The notes under the pieces are model-generated. The model did not search any database. It was not told the DNA's origin and saw only the letters and a list, made by a program, of their open reading frames with translations. A stretch of DNA of 42,986 nt. It comes from an uncultured Flavobacterium sp. (GTDB taxonomy: Bacteria > Bacteroidota > Bacteroidia > Flavobacteriales > Flavobacteriaceae). Location of the stretch: NCBI GenBank assembly GCA_947631175.1, contig CANRKI010000007.1:1-42986 (forward strand). Reading direction: 5' to 3'. Shown here piece after piece: positions 33,081-41,870 of this stretch. Position 1 is the first letter of the stretch; every line of letters starts with the position of its first letter. The translations under genes were made by a program, and so were the position numbers.

Positions 33081-35642
33081 TTAACCGCATTTAGAAGATC
33101 CACAACTTTTACAAGTTAGACATCCTTCTTGATACATTAATTGAGTTGATCCACAATTTCCACATTTTTGACCTACCACATCAGTTCCGTCAGGAATATA
33201 ACGTTTTAAGGCTCTGGCAACTCCGTTTTTCCATGAGTTAATCGACTCTTTATCCAATTGCAAACTATTAATTAATTCGATTACATTATCTAAAGCCATA
33301 CCATGACGTAGTGTTCCAGAAATTAACTTTGCATAATTCCAAAATTCAGGGTCAAAACGATAAGATAAACCTTCGATTGTGGTTTTATAGCCACGCTGAT
33401 TTACGTATTGAAAATCATAGCGTGAATTTCCGTTTTCATCTCTGTTTTTAATAATGAATCCGTCGTTAACCCAACGTGGTAATAATATACCATCTTCATC
33501 ATCTGCTAATCCAGTAAAAATTTCGTAAGGTCTATCCTCTATTTTACCAATAAAAGCAATCCACTTTTCTTTATTATTTTGAAAACGAACCACATCTGCA
33601 TGCAAACTAATTGGTCGTTTTGTTGGGAAACTTTGATGCGTGTTTGGCGCTTCGTTTTCCTCTTTTTTATTTTCATCTTTCGAAACTAACACTCCCGATC
33701 GAGAACCATCGCGGTAAACCGTAACTCCTTTACAACCTACTTCCCAAGCTGTCAAGTATAATTGATTCACTAAATCTTCAGTAGCGTCATTTGGGATGTT
33801 TATAGTAACCGAAATTGAATGGTCTACCCATTTTTGAATAGCACCTTGCATTTTCACTTTACTTAACCAATCAATATCGTTAGATGTTGCTTTGTTATAT
33901 GGCGATTTTTCGATTAATGCATCTATTTCTTCATCGTTAAAGTTTTTTGAACTGTCAATTCCATTCACTTCCATCCAATCTTTAAATTTATGGTGGAAAA
34001 CAATGTATTCTTCAAAAGAATCTCCTACATCATCTACGTAATCAACTCGCGCATTTTTATCATTTGGATTAACCTTTCTTCTTCTTTTATAAACTGGTAA
34101 AAAAACAGGTTCTATTCCTGATGTGGTTTGCGACATTAACGATGTACTTCCTGTTGGTGCAATTGTTAATAGCGCAATATTACGGCGTCCGTGCTCTAAA
34201 ATATCATTGTATAAGGCTGGATCAGCCTCTTTAATACGTAATAAAAATGGATTGTTTTTTTCTCTTTCAGAATCAAAAATAGAAAACGAACCACGCTCTT
34301 TCGCCATTTCAACAGACGAACGATAAGCTGCTAACGCAAGATTTTTATGTACATCTTCAGAAAAAGCATTTCCTTCTTCGCTTCCGTATCTTATATTTAA
34401 AGCGGCAAGCATGTCTCCTTCGGCAGTAATTCCTACACCAGTTCTACGACCTTCTTGTGCTTTTTTACGAATTTCAAACCATAAGTTTCTTTCAATTCTT
34501 TTAACTTCTTCTTCTTCCGGATCGGCATCAATTTTACGTAAAATTTGATCTACTTTTTCTAACTCTAAATCAATGATATCATCCATCATACGCTGTGCAA
34601 TGGCAACATGTTTTTTAAACAGTTCCATATCAAAAAATGCATCTTTTGTAAATGGATTTACAACGTAAGAAAATAAATTTATGGCTAAAAGTCGGCATGA
34701 ATCGTAGGCACACAACGGAATTTCACCACATGGATTTGTTGACAATGTTTTATAACCTAAATCGGCATAACAATCTGGTAAAGATTCTTTTATAATTGTA
34801 TCCCAAAATAAAATTCCTGGCTCGGCAGATTTCCAAGCATTGTGTACAATTTTTTTCCAAATTCTGTCCGCATCAACGGTTTTTGTAAATAACGGTTCGT
34901 TAGAAAAAATTGGATATTTTTGAGTGTATTGGCTTGCTGATTTTACTGCTTGCATAAAATCGTCCGAGATTCGAACCGAAACGTTTGCTCCTGTAATTTT
35001 ACCTTGCTCTAGTTTTGCATCAATAAAATCCTCCGCATCTGGATGATTAATTGACACTGAAAGCATTAAAGCCCCACGGCGACCATCTTGAGCAACCTCG
35101 CGGGTCGAGTTCGAATAACGCTCCATAAAAGGTACTAAACCTGTAGATGTTAGTGCTGAATTTTTAACCGCAGAACCTTTTGGTCGGATGTGAGATAAAT
35201 CGTGACCAACACCTCCTCGACGTTTCATTAATTGTACTTGTTCTTGATCAATTTTCATGATTCCTCCGTACGAATCGCTCTCACCTTTATTACCAATTAC
35301 AAAACAGTTTGATAAAGATGCGATTTGAAAGGGGTTCCCAATCCCGGTCATAGGCGATCCTTGTGGAATGATATATTTAAAATCCTTTATTAAATCATAG
35401 ATTTGATTTTCTGTAAACGGATTCGGATATTTAGATTCAATTCTTGCAATTTCAGAAGCAATACGCTTATGCATATCTTCTGGAGATTTTTCGTATAACT
35501 TTCCATCAGAATCTTTTAAGGCGTATTTATTTATCCACACACGTGCGGCTAAATCATCTCCCTTAAAATAGGCCAATGTAGCTTCTAAAACTTGTTCTTG
35601 TGTATAAACCTCCCTTTTTGTTTGAACACCTGTTAATTCCAT
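33081..35642 (-). CDS. nrdJ: Adenosylcobalamin-dependent (class II) ribonucleotide reductase
   Basis: An 853-residue NrdJ of the vitamin-B12-dependent class, which makes deoxynucleotides without oxygen chemistry. Key stretches: SLSNCFVIGNKGESDSYGGI (first active-site Cys), KRRGGVGHDLSHIRPKGS, the finger-loop Cys in STNPCGEIPLCAYDSCRL, and GRRNIALLTIAPTGSTSL. The C-terminus CGNCGSTQLMYQEGC-LTCKSCGSSKCG is the Cys-rich redox/zinc tail of NrdJ. No ATP-cone is evident at the N-terminus (the first 25 residues before TLAYFKGDDLAARVW are short). It is monocistronic with a long AT-rich upstream region. I saw no NrdR boxes and no cobalamin riboswitch. Confidence 0.93.
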   Translation of the reverse strand: MELTGVQTKREVYTQEQVLEATLAYFKGDDLAARVWINKYALKDSDGKLYEKSPEDMHKRIASEIARIESKYPNPFTENQIYDLIKDFKYIIPQGSPMTGIGNPFQIASLSNCFVIGNKGESDSYGGIMKIDQEQVQLMKRRGGVGHDLSHIRPKGSAVKNSALTSTGLVPFMERYSNSTREVAQDGRRGALMLSVSINHPDAEDFIDAKLEQGKITGANVSVRISDDFMQAVKSASQYTQKYPIFSNEPLFTKTVDADRIWKKIVHNAWKSAEPGILFWDTIIKESLPDCYADLGYKTLSTNPCGEIPLCAYDSCRLLAINLFSYVVNPFTKDAFFDMELFKKHVAIAQRMMDDIIDLELEKVDQILRKIDADPEEEEVKRIERNLWFEIRKKAQEGRRTGVGITAEGDMLAALNIRYGSEEGNAFSEDVHKNLALAAYRSSVEMAKERGSFSIFDSEREKNNPFLLRIKEADPALYNDILEHGRRNIALLTIAPTGSTSLMSQTTSGIEPVFLPVYKRRRKVNPNDKNARVDYVDDVGDSFEEYIVFHHKFKDWMEVNGIDSSKNFNDEEIDALIEKSPYNKATSNDIDWLSKVKMQGAIQKWVDHSISVTINIPNDATEDLVNQLYLTAWEVGCKGVTVYRDGSRSGVLVSKDENKKEENEAPNTHQSFPTKRPISLHADVVRFQNNKEKWIAFIGKIEDRPYEIFTGLADDEDGILLPRWVNDGFIIKNRDENGNSRYDFQYVNQRGYKTTIEGLSYRFDPEFWNYAKLISGTLRHGMALDNVIELINSLQLDKESINSWKNGVARALKRYIPDGTDVVGQKCGNCGSTQLMYQEGCLTCKSCGSSKCG

Positions 35643-36043
35643 TTCCTTTTTGTTTTAAAATACATATTAATTTTATCCCCGTTAGTCTGGTTTTTATCTT
35701 CTTTAAAGAAACACAAAAACTTAAACTTTACGATAACACTAAAATAAAAACGAAAAACGAAATAACAAAATTATTCACAAAGTTTACAAAAAAATATAAT
35801 CAAATAACTAAAAACCAATTACTTAAAAAAAACAAAAACAATAAAAGTTTACAAAAAAAATATTTTATTTATAAAACTAGATTTTAAAGATAAAAAGTTA
35901 TCAACATGTTTTTCCTAGTAAAAACAGCTGCTAAGTTAGCATCGATAATGGGTTATTAACATAAAAAATGAAGTTTGAATTTTGTCGTATTTTTATGTTG
36001 TTTTATCGACATTACGTCAATTTGAATCAGATTCAAAAAAAAA
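35643..36043. other. Long AT-rich gene-free region upstream of nrdJ
   Basis: About 400 bp with extreme A/T runs at 35700-35890. I see no credible gene. Noted words: TTATTCACA (35771-35779, a DnaA-box match) and the 17-bp palindrome TTTGAATC-A-GATTCAAA at 36021-36037. No clear -7 box was found for nrdJ. Confidence 0.5.
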
Positions 36044-36071
36044 ACTCATCTGATTTATTTTTCAGATGAGT
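36044..36071 (-). terminator. Terminator of the PAP2 gene
   Basis: Stem ACTCATCTGA/TCAGATGAGT (36044-36053 with 36062-36071), with a long A-run at 36035-36044 reading as T-run on the minus strand. Confidence 0.85.
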
Positions 36072-36076
36072 TTTTT

Positions 36077-37009
36077 CTAGAAAGTTCCGACAACGCCTAA
36101 ACCATTAAAATTAGGAGTCAATTGCCACGATATTTTATGTCTATCTTCTTTTCGTTTTATTGGATTATCATATTTAGTTTTTTCCAAGCGTTTCATTACA
36201 GTTTTAGTACAGAAATAGGAAATAACCGAACCAAAAGTAACATCACTTAACCAATGTGCTCCAACGTACATTCGGCTAGTAAGGGTTACAGCTGCACCAG
36301 CATAAAAAATAGATTTTAACCAAATAGGCTCAACTCGTTCGGCTAAAACCATTGAAGTAACCAATGCAATTTGCACGTGGCCCGAAGGGAATGAACTAAA
36401 ACTTGGTTCTTTATCAAAGGGCTTAAACTCGTACGGACCTAATCCTGTACTTGGTCGAGCTCGGCCAACTACTTTTTTCATTAAAGTTTGAATGGCACCC
36501 GAAGTTAAATAAGCGGATCCTAAAATCACAGCTGTTTCTTTAGTCCATTCATCATTAATTACTAAACCTGTTAAATAAAAACCTCCAGTTGCAATCATTG
36601 CAGCATAAGGCTTTCCGTTATGAAAACCTACTTTTTCGAGTGCATTTGCAACATCGCCTTGATCCCTGTAAAAAAAATCACGAGCAGGCTCGTCTAGCAA
36701 CGATATCAATGCCGCACCACCAACGGTAGCACCAGCGGTTAACCAATCCTTTTTCTTCCATCTAATAGGTGATGCAAAAGTGTAAACAAATGCATCGCCT
36801 GCGCGAATAATAGCATTTGTTTTTTCTGGTAAAATAGTATCTACTTTTATCGAAGCGATCGCTATAGAATCGATTTGAGCAAATTCATTTTTTTTGTAAT
36901 TATAGTTTACACTGTCTGTAACTGTTGAGTATAAAGAGTCTACCTGTGCAAACAAAAGAGAATTAAAAGTAAAAAAACAGCATATAAAAAAGAAAAACTT
37001 TTTTAGCAT
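36077..37009 (-). CDS. PAP2-family phosphatase, exported
   Basis: 310 residues. Signal peptide MLKKFFFFICCFFTFNSLLFAQ, a hydrophilic spacer to about residue 70, then a type 2 phosphatidic acid phosphatase domain. The three signature motifs are present: KKVVGRARPSTG, FPSGHVQIAL and SRMYVGAHWLSDV (catalytic His in the second and third). The family dephosphorylates lipid phosphates such as undecaprenyl-PP or phosphatidic acid on the outer side of the inner membrane. Helices around residues 90-110, 130-150 and 220-290 anchor it. A TTG-N23-TATTTTTG promoter match precedes it. Confidence 0.9.
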   Translation of the reverse strand: MLKKFFFFICCFFTFNSLLFAQVDSLYSTVTDSVNYNYKKNEFAQIDSIAIASIKVDTILPEKTNAIIRAGDAFVYTFASPIRWKKKDWLTAGATVGGAALISLLDEPARDFFYRDQGDVANALEKVGFHNGKPYAAMIATGGFYLTGLVINDEWTKETAVILGSAYLTSGAIQTLMKKVVGRARPSTGLGPYEFKPFDKEPSFSSFPSGHVQIALVTSMVLAERVEPIWLKSIFYAGAAVTLTSRMYVGAHWLSDVTFGSVISYFCTKTVMKRLEKTKYDNPIKRKEDRHKISWQLTPNFNGLGVVGTF

Positions 37010-37034
37010 GATATGGAAAATTAAATTTGGTTGA

Positions 37035-37068
37035 CAAAAATACAGATTTAAAATCTAAAAAGTTGCAA
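37035..37068 (-). promoter_or_regulatory. Promoter of the PAP2 gene
   Basis: On the minus strand TTG (37068-37066), 23-nt spacer, TATTTTTG (37042-37035). The spacer is at the long end of the accepted range. Confidence 0.35.
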
Positions 37069-37191
37069 ACCTTTTATTATAAAAAAGTTTAACACAAAGT
37101 GCTTTTAATACGTAAACATTATAAGGTTATATTAAAAAAAACAAAAATAAATTGCAATGCTATAAAAATAAAGCGGTAACAAATTTACATA

Positions 37192-37221
37192 TATCTTATA
37201 TTTGAATTTTTAGATAAGATA
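37192..37221 (+). promoter_or_regulatory. parA promoter overlapped by an inverted repeat
   Basis: The -7 box TATATTTG lies at 37197-37204. An 8-bp perfect inverted repeat TATCTTAT/ATAAGATA (37192-37199 with 37214-37221) covers the box and the predicted start point, a suitable operator for autorepression. The predicted leader is about 50 nt. Confidence 0.45.
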
Positions 37222-37261
37222 ATAAATTGTATTTTTACAACAATAAATATTGTTTAGCCAA

Positions 37262-38026
37262 ATGGGTAAAATAATTGCAATAGCCAATCAAAAAGGAGGA
37301 GTTGGTAAAACAACAACCTCAGTAAACTTAGCAGCATCTTTAGGAGTATTAGAAAAAAAGGTATTATTAATTGATGCTGATCCACAAGCTAATGCTAGTT
37401 CGGGTTTGGGTATTGATGTTGATAGTGTTGAGATAGGAACCTATCAAATATTAGAACATTCATACACCCCAGCAGAAGCGATTATAGAATGCTCTGCACC
37501 AAACGTACATATAATTCCTGCACATATTGATTTAGTTGCCATTGAAATTGAATTGGTAGATAAAGACAAACGCGAGTATATGCTTAAACAAGCATTACAA
37601 AGTATAAAAAATCAATACGATTATATAATTATTGATTGTGCACCATCTTTAGGATTACTAACTTTAAATGCTTTAACAGCTGCAGACAGTGTTGTGATAC
37701 CTATACAATGTGAATATTTTGCGTTAGAAGGATTAGGGAAATTATTAAACACGATAAAAAGCGTACAAAAAATACATAACCCAAATTTAGATATTGAAGG
37801 TTTATTACTTACTATGTACGATTCGCGTTTGCGATTATCTAATCAAGTGGTTGAAGAGGTTCAAAAGCATTTTAACGAAATGGTTTTTGAGACCATCATT
37901 CAACGCAATATCAAGCTGAGTGAAGCGCCAAGTTTTGGTGAAAGTATTATAAATTACGACGCTACTAGTAAAGGAGCTGCTAATTATTTAAACTTAGCCG
38001 AAGAAATTATTAAAAAAAATACGTAA
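37262..38026 (+). CDS. parA: Chromosome-partitioning ATPase ParA (Soj)
   Basis: A 254-residue deviant-Walker ATPase. Start at ATG 37262: the KGGVGKTTTS P-loop (11-20) directly follows the first strand MGKIIAIANQ. A TTG at 37250 would add four residues and is less likely. Other motifs: LLIDADPQANASSGLG (A'), YIIIDCAPSLGLLTLNAL (B) and the IQCEYFALEGLG region. It works with ParB on parS sites to move origins apart. It heads the operon parA-parB-DUF5683-dapB-lepB, a conserved order in Flavobacteriaceae from memory. Confidence 0.95.
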   Translation: MGKIIAIANQKGGVGKTTTSVNLAASLGVLEKKVLLIDADPQANASSGLGIDVDSVEIGTYQILEHSYTPAEAIIECSAPNVHIIPAHIDLVAIEIELVDKDKREYMLKQALQSIKNQYDYIIIDCAPSLGLLTLNALTAADSVVIPIQCEYFALEGLGKLLNTIKSVQKIHNPNLDIEGLLLTMYDSRLRLSNQVVEEVQKHFNEMVFETIIQRNIKLSEAPSFGESIINYDATSKGAANYLNLAEEIIKKNT

Positions 38027-38038
38027 CGAAGTTAGAAC

Positions 38039-38947
38039 ATGAATAAAGCCATAAAAAAACAAGCTTTAGGTCGCGGTTTATCTGCCCTACTTAAAGACAC
38101 TAGCGATATTAAATCTGCTGATGAAAAAGGAGCAGATCAAGTTGTTGGTAAAATTATGGAAATTGATATCAATGCTATTGAAATAAATCCATTTCAACCT
38201 CGATCTAACTTTAATGAGGAAGCGTTAGAAGAATTAGCCAATTCGATTAAAGAACTCGGTTTAATTCAACCTATTACAGTAAGGAAAATTAGTTTCAACA
38301 AATACCAATTAATTTCTGGAGAACGCCGATTAAGAGCTTCAAAAAAAATAGGACTAACAACAATACCTGCATACATTCGATTAGCTAATGACGATGAATC
38401 ATTAACTATGGCTTTGGTCGAGAATATACAACGTCAGGACCTAGATCCAATTGAGGTGGCTTTATCTTACCAACAACTTATGCAAGAACTTAATTTAACA
38501 CAAGACGAAGTTAGTGTACGTGTAGGAAAACAACGCTCTACGGTTGCAAACTTTATCCGACTGTTAAAATTAGACCCATTAGTACAAACAGGAATCCGTG
38601 ATCAACTTATCACCATGGGACATGGTCGAGCTTTAATTAGCGTAGATGATGCTGATGCACAATCTGAGCTGTACTATCAAATCGTAAAAAATAATTTATC
38701 TGTTCGCGAAACAGAAAACCTGGTAAAAGCCTATCACGAAAAGACTTTAAGTAACAAAAAAGAAACGACAAGTGATAAAGCTCCTAAATTTGAAATTAAA
38801 GAAAGTATTAAAAATAACATAAATACTTATTTTAGTACAAATGTTGATATTAAATTAGCCAACAATGGAAAGGGAAAAATTTCAATTCCTTTTTATTCTG
38901 AAGAAGATTTTAAACGATTAATGAAAATAATCAACGTAAGTGAATAG
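38039..38947 (+). CDS. parB: Chromosome-partitioning protein ParB (Spo0J), CTP-switch clamp
   Basis: 302 residues. N-terminal KKQALGRGLSALLKD (ParA-stimulating tail). CTPase/ParB-N domain: NPFQPRSNFNEEALEELANS, IQPITVRKI, then GERRLRASKKIG and ALVENIQRQDL. Helix-turn-helix: LTQDEVSVRVGKQRSTVANF. C-terminal dimerisation domain after about residue 240 (IKNNINTYFSTNVDIKL). ParB loads at parS and slides as a clamp. I saw no consensus parS in this window. It starts 12 bp after parA. Confidence 0.95.
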   Translation: MNKAIKKQALGRGLSALLKDTSDIKSADEKGADQVVGKIMEIDINAIEINPFQPRSNFNEEALEELANSIKELGLIQPITVRKISFNKYQLISGERRLRASKKIGLTTIPAYIRLANDDESLTMALVENIQRQDLDPIEVALSYQQLMQELNLTQDEVSVRVGKQRSTVANFIRLLKLDPLVQTGIRDQLITMGHGRALISVDDADAQSELYYQIVKNNLSVRETENLVKAYHEKTLSNKKETTSDKAPKFEIKESIKNNINTYFSTNVDIKLANNGKGKISIPFYSEEDFKRLMKIINVSE

Positions 38948-39476
38948 TTTTTTTAAAATATTTTTACTTCTCCTAACATTAGGAGGATATCAAAATGTGG
39001 TTGCTCAAAACAATGAGCAGCCAATTTTAATTATTAAAGATACCATACCAAGTAACCAAGCCTATAACCCACTAGCACCAGCAAAAGCAGCATTTTACTC
39101 TGCCGTTTTACCCGGATTAGGTCAGGCGTACAACAAAAAATACTGGAAAATTCCTATTGTTTATGCTGGTATGGCAACTTCAGTCTATTTTGCAGTAACC
39201 AACAATAATAAATACAAAGATTTTAGGGACGAATACAAACGTAGACTTAATGGCACGGCCAATCCTAACGATCCTTATTATGGGGTAATCTCAGACAGAC
39301 GAATAATTGATGCACAAAGATATCACCAACGCAATCGCGACTTATCTATTGTTATCACTGGTTTAATATACATTATTAACATTGTAGACGCTAATGTTGA
39401 TGCGCACTTAATGCAATTTAATGTAGATGATAATTTAAGCATAACGAAATTGACAAAACACACAATTTTGGTTTAA
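38940..39476 (+). CDS. DUF5683 exported/membrane protein
   Basis: A 178-residue protein whose GTG start overlaps the end of parB by 8 bp. The start is backed by a signal peptide that begins at once (MNSFFKIFLLLLTLGGYQNV, then VAQ). The body has PAKAAFYSAVLPGLGQAYNKKYWKIPIVYAGMA, the DUF5683 signature, then two membrane-like stretches (IVYAGMATSVYFAV and LSIVITGLIYIINIVDANV). The VDANVDAHL segment is also typical. Function unknown; constant association with parAB and dapB/lepB in this family suggests an envelope role. Confidence 0.85.
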   Translation: MNSFFKIFLLLLTLGGYQNVVAQNNEQPILIIKDTIPSNQAYNPLAPAKAAFYSAVLPGLGQAYNKKYWKIPIVYAGMATSVYFAVTNNNKYKDFRDEYKRRLNGTANPNDPYYGVISDRRIIDAQRYHQRNRDLSIVITGLIYIINIVDANVDAHLMQFNVDDNLSITKLTKHTILV

Positions 39477-39505
39477 GTTTAAATTATAAATTCAATTAAA
39501 AAAGA

Positions 39506-40207
39506 ATGAAAATAGCACTTTTAGGATACGGAAAGATGGGAAAAGTAATTGAACAAATTGCTTTGAAAAGAGGACATGAAATCGTACTAAAAAAATCACG
39601 CCAAGATAATTTTGATGGCCTAGAAAATGCAGATGTAGCCATTGATTTTTCGATACCAGAATCTGCAGTTCAAAACATATCAGCTTGTATCAATGCAAAC
39701 ATTCCAGTAATTTCTGGAACTACAGGTTGGTTAGATCAATACAATGAAATAGTTGACTTTGTACAACAAAAAAACGGAGCATTTATTTATGGTTCTAACT
39801 TTAGCTTAGGTGTAAACATCTTTTTTCAACTAAACGAAAATTTAGCAAAAATGATGGCTAACCTAAAAGAATACAATGTTGCTATTGAAGAAATACATCA
39901 TACACAAAAATTAGACGCACCATCAGGAACAGCAATTTCATTAGCCGAAGGAATTATATCAAACTCCAATTATAACAAATGGACAATGGATACACCAACG
40001 GAAGATCAAATTCAAATTGAAGCAAAACGTATTGGAACTGTTCCTGGTACACATATTATTACCTACCAATCCGAAGTAGATACTATTAAAATTGAGCACG
40101 AGGCACACTCGCGCGAAGGTTTTGCTCTTGGATCTGTTGTTGCAGCAGAATGGCTTTTAGGTAAAAAAGGAATTTTTACAATGAAAGATGTTTTAAACTT
40201 AAAATAA
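39506..40207 (+). CDS. dapB: 4-hydroxy-tetrahydrodipicolinate reductase
   Basis: A 233-residue DapB of the lysine/diaminopimelate pathway. Rossmann motif GYGKMG (7-12). The DapB motif EIHHTQKLDAPSGTA contains the catalytic His-His/Lys pair. The VDTIKIEHEAHSREGFALGS end is typical. Short DapB forms of this length are usual in Bacteroidetes. Start at ATG 39506, 29 bp after the DUF5683 gene. Confidence 0.95.
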   Translation: MKIALLGYGKMGKVIEQIALKRGHEIVLKKSRQDNFDGLENADVAIDFSIPESAVQNISACINANIPVISGTTGWLDQYNEIVDFVQQKNGAFIYGSNFSLGVNIFFQLNENLAKMMANLKEYNVAIEEIHHTQKLDAPSGTAISLAEGIISNSNYNKWTMDTPTEDQIQIEAKRIGTVPGTHIITYQSEVDTIKIEHEAHSREGFALGSVVAAEWLLGKKGIFTMKDVLNLK

Positions 40208-40233
40208 CCCAACCTTAAACTAAATATAAATTT

Positions 40234-41790
40234 ATGACAATTTTACAATGGTTTATCTTTTTCCTAGTTATACAAGTAATTCATTACTTAGCAACTTGGA
40301 AATTATACGAAAAAGCTGGAAGAAAAAGCTGGGAAGCTGCCATACCTATTTACAATGCAATTGTTTTAATGAAAATAATTGACAGACCAACTTGGTGGAC
40401 CGCACTCCTTTTTATCCCAATAATCAACATCATCATGTTTGGTGTAATTTGGGTTGAAATTGCCAAAGCTTTTGGTAAAAAAGAAAATACACAAGCCATT
40501 ATTGCAGTTGCTACATTAGGATTTTATACATTTTATTTAAATTATTTAGATAAGGATTTACGCTACACTGCAAACAAAAATCAAAAAGTAAAAGACAATT
40601 TTGTAAGCTCATTACTTTTTGCTGTTGTTGTTGCAACTTTTGTACACACTTATTTTATTCAACCCTTTACAATTCCAACATCATCACTAGAAAAAACATT
40701 ACTTGTTGGCGACTTTCTATTTGTTTCTAAATTTCATTACGGAGCCAGAAATCCAATGACTACTGTTGCTGTACCAATGGTACACGATACTATTCCAGTG
40801 ATTAATACAAAATCGTATTCTAAATGGCCACAGTTACCATATTTTAGATTACCAGGAATTTCGAAGTTAGAACGTAACGATATTGCCGTTTTTAACTGGC
40901 CAGTTGATACCGTTCGTTTTTTTGGTGATAAAAAATCTGTAGGTATTCGTAAACCAATTGATAAAAAATCTAACTACGTTAAAAGAACAGTTGGTGTACC
41001 AGGGGATCAATTTAAAATTAAAGATGGAATTATTTTCATCAATGATCAAGAATTAAAATTTCCGGATCGTACCAAATTACAGTATTCATATACTCTAAAA
41101 ACAGACGGTTCGCAATTAGATGGAAATTATTTAATTAACGAATTAAAAATTACCGATCCAGCAGGTTACATCACAAAAGACAGTATGTATTTTGCCGCTT
41201 TAACCGACGAAACTGTTGAAAAAATAAAACAAATTCCAGCCGTTAAAAGTGTAAAACGTTATATTAATAGAAATCCTGATCCAAGTATTTTTCCATATAC
41301 AAACGTTTGGAATGCAGACCAAATTGGTCCAATCTACATTCCTGAAGCTGGAAAATCAGTAGAATTAAATAAAGAAACATTACCTTTCTACAAACAAATT
41401 ATTACAGACTACGAGGGCAATACTTTAACCGAATTTGGAAGTGAAATTAGAGTAAATGGTAAACCAACCAATACATACACTTTTAAATACGATTACTATT
41501 ACATGATGGGAGATAACCGTCACAACTCAGAAGATAGTAGATATTGGGGTTTTGTTCCAGAAACTCATATTGTAGGAAAACCAATCTTTATCTGGATGAG
41601 TATTGACTCGAATCCAAACTTAAAACTATTTGATAAAATGCGTTGGGAACGTTTTTTTACAACAGTTAGTGGCGAGGGCAAACCAACTTCATATTTTTCA
41701 TACTTTATCGTGCTATTAGTAGCTTATTTAGGCTATGATTTTTATAGAGGAAGAAAGAAAAAAAGAGACGAAAGAAAACGTTACGAATAA
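40234..41790 (+). CDS. lepB: Signal peptidase I (long Bacteroidetes form)
   Basis: 518 residues, about twice the minimal length. N-terminal hydrophobic segments at 3-25, 36-50 and 55-80 (a DUF5684-like region). The catalytic peptidase S26 part starts near 125: membrane helix [17 protein letters not shown], Ser151 in [19 protein letters not shown], general base Lys250 in [13 protein letters not shown], and [16 protein letters not shown] roughly 150-residue insertion (about 270-430) lies between boxes D and E, characteristic of this phylum. A C-terminal helix and basic tail end the protein. It removes signal peptides of secreted proteins. A terminator follows. Confidence 0.94.
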   Translation: MTILQWFIFFLVIQVIHYLATWKLYEKAGRKSWEAAIPIYNAIVLMKIIDRPTWWTALLFIPIINIIMFGVIWVEIAKAFGKKENTQAIIAVATLGFYTFYLNYLDKDLRYTANKNQKVKDNFVSSLLFAVVVATFVHTYFIQPFTIPTSSLEKTLLVGDFLFVSKFHYGARNPMTTVAVPMVHDTIPVINTKSYSKWPQLPYFRLPGISKLERNDIAVFNWPVDTVRFFGDKKSVGIRKPIDKKSNYVKRTVGVPGDQFKIKDGIIFINDQELKFPDRTKLQYSYTLKTDGSQLDGNYLINELKITDPAGYITKDSMYFAALTDETVEKIKQIPAVKSVKRYINRNPDPSIFPYTNVWNADQIGPIYIPEAGKSVELNKETLPFYKQIITDYEGNTLTEFGSEIRVNGKPTNTYTFKYDYYYMMGDNRHNSEDSRYWGFVPETHIVGKPIFIWMSIDSNPNLKLFDKMRWERFFTTVSGEGKPTSYFSYFIVLLVAYLGYDFYRGRKKKRDERKRYE

Positions 41791-41797
41791 CATACAA

Positions 41798-41828
41798 ACG
41801 ACTGCTAAATAAAAGCAGTCGTTTTTTA
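41798..41828 (+). terminator. Terminator after lepB
   Basis: Stem ACGACTGCT/AGCAGTCGT (41798-41806 with 41814-41822), then TTTTTT. Confidence 0.88.
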
Positions 41829-41843
41829 TTTAAAAAATAAATG

Positions 41844-41851
41844 TAATTTTG
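41844..41851 (+). promoter_or_regulatory. -7 promoter element of the wbqC-like gene
   Basis: TAATTTTG matches TAnnTTTG, 19 bases before ATG 41871. Confidence 0.4.
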
Positions 41852-41870
41852 CGGCACTAATAAAACAACG

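Noticed and set aside
35600..35887. Plus-strand open frame of 95 codons upstream of nrdJ
   Set aside because: It is low-complexity Lys/Asn/Thr/Phe sequence from an A/T tract, overlaps the nrdJ start on the other strand, and has no recognisable protein pattern.
35643..36043. Cobalamin riboswitch upstream of nrdJ
   Set aside because: No B12-box-like word or GC-rich multi-stem region was found on the minus strand; the region is mostly A/T runs.
37250..37261. TTG 37250 as parA start
   Set aside because: ATG 37262 gives the standard ParA N-terminus directly before the P-loop.
37000..39000. parS sites near parAB
   Set aside because: No match to TGTTNCACGTGAAACA, exact or near, was noticed by eye here or elsewhere in the window.
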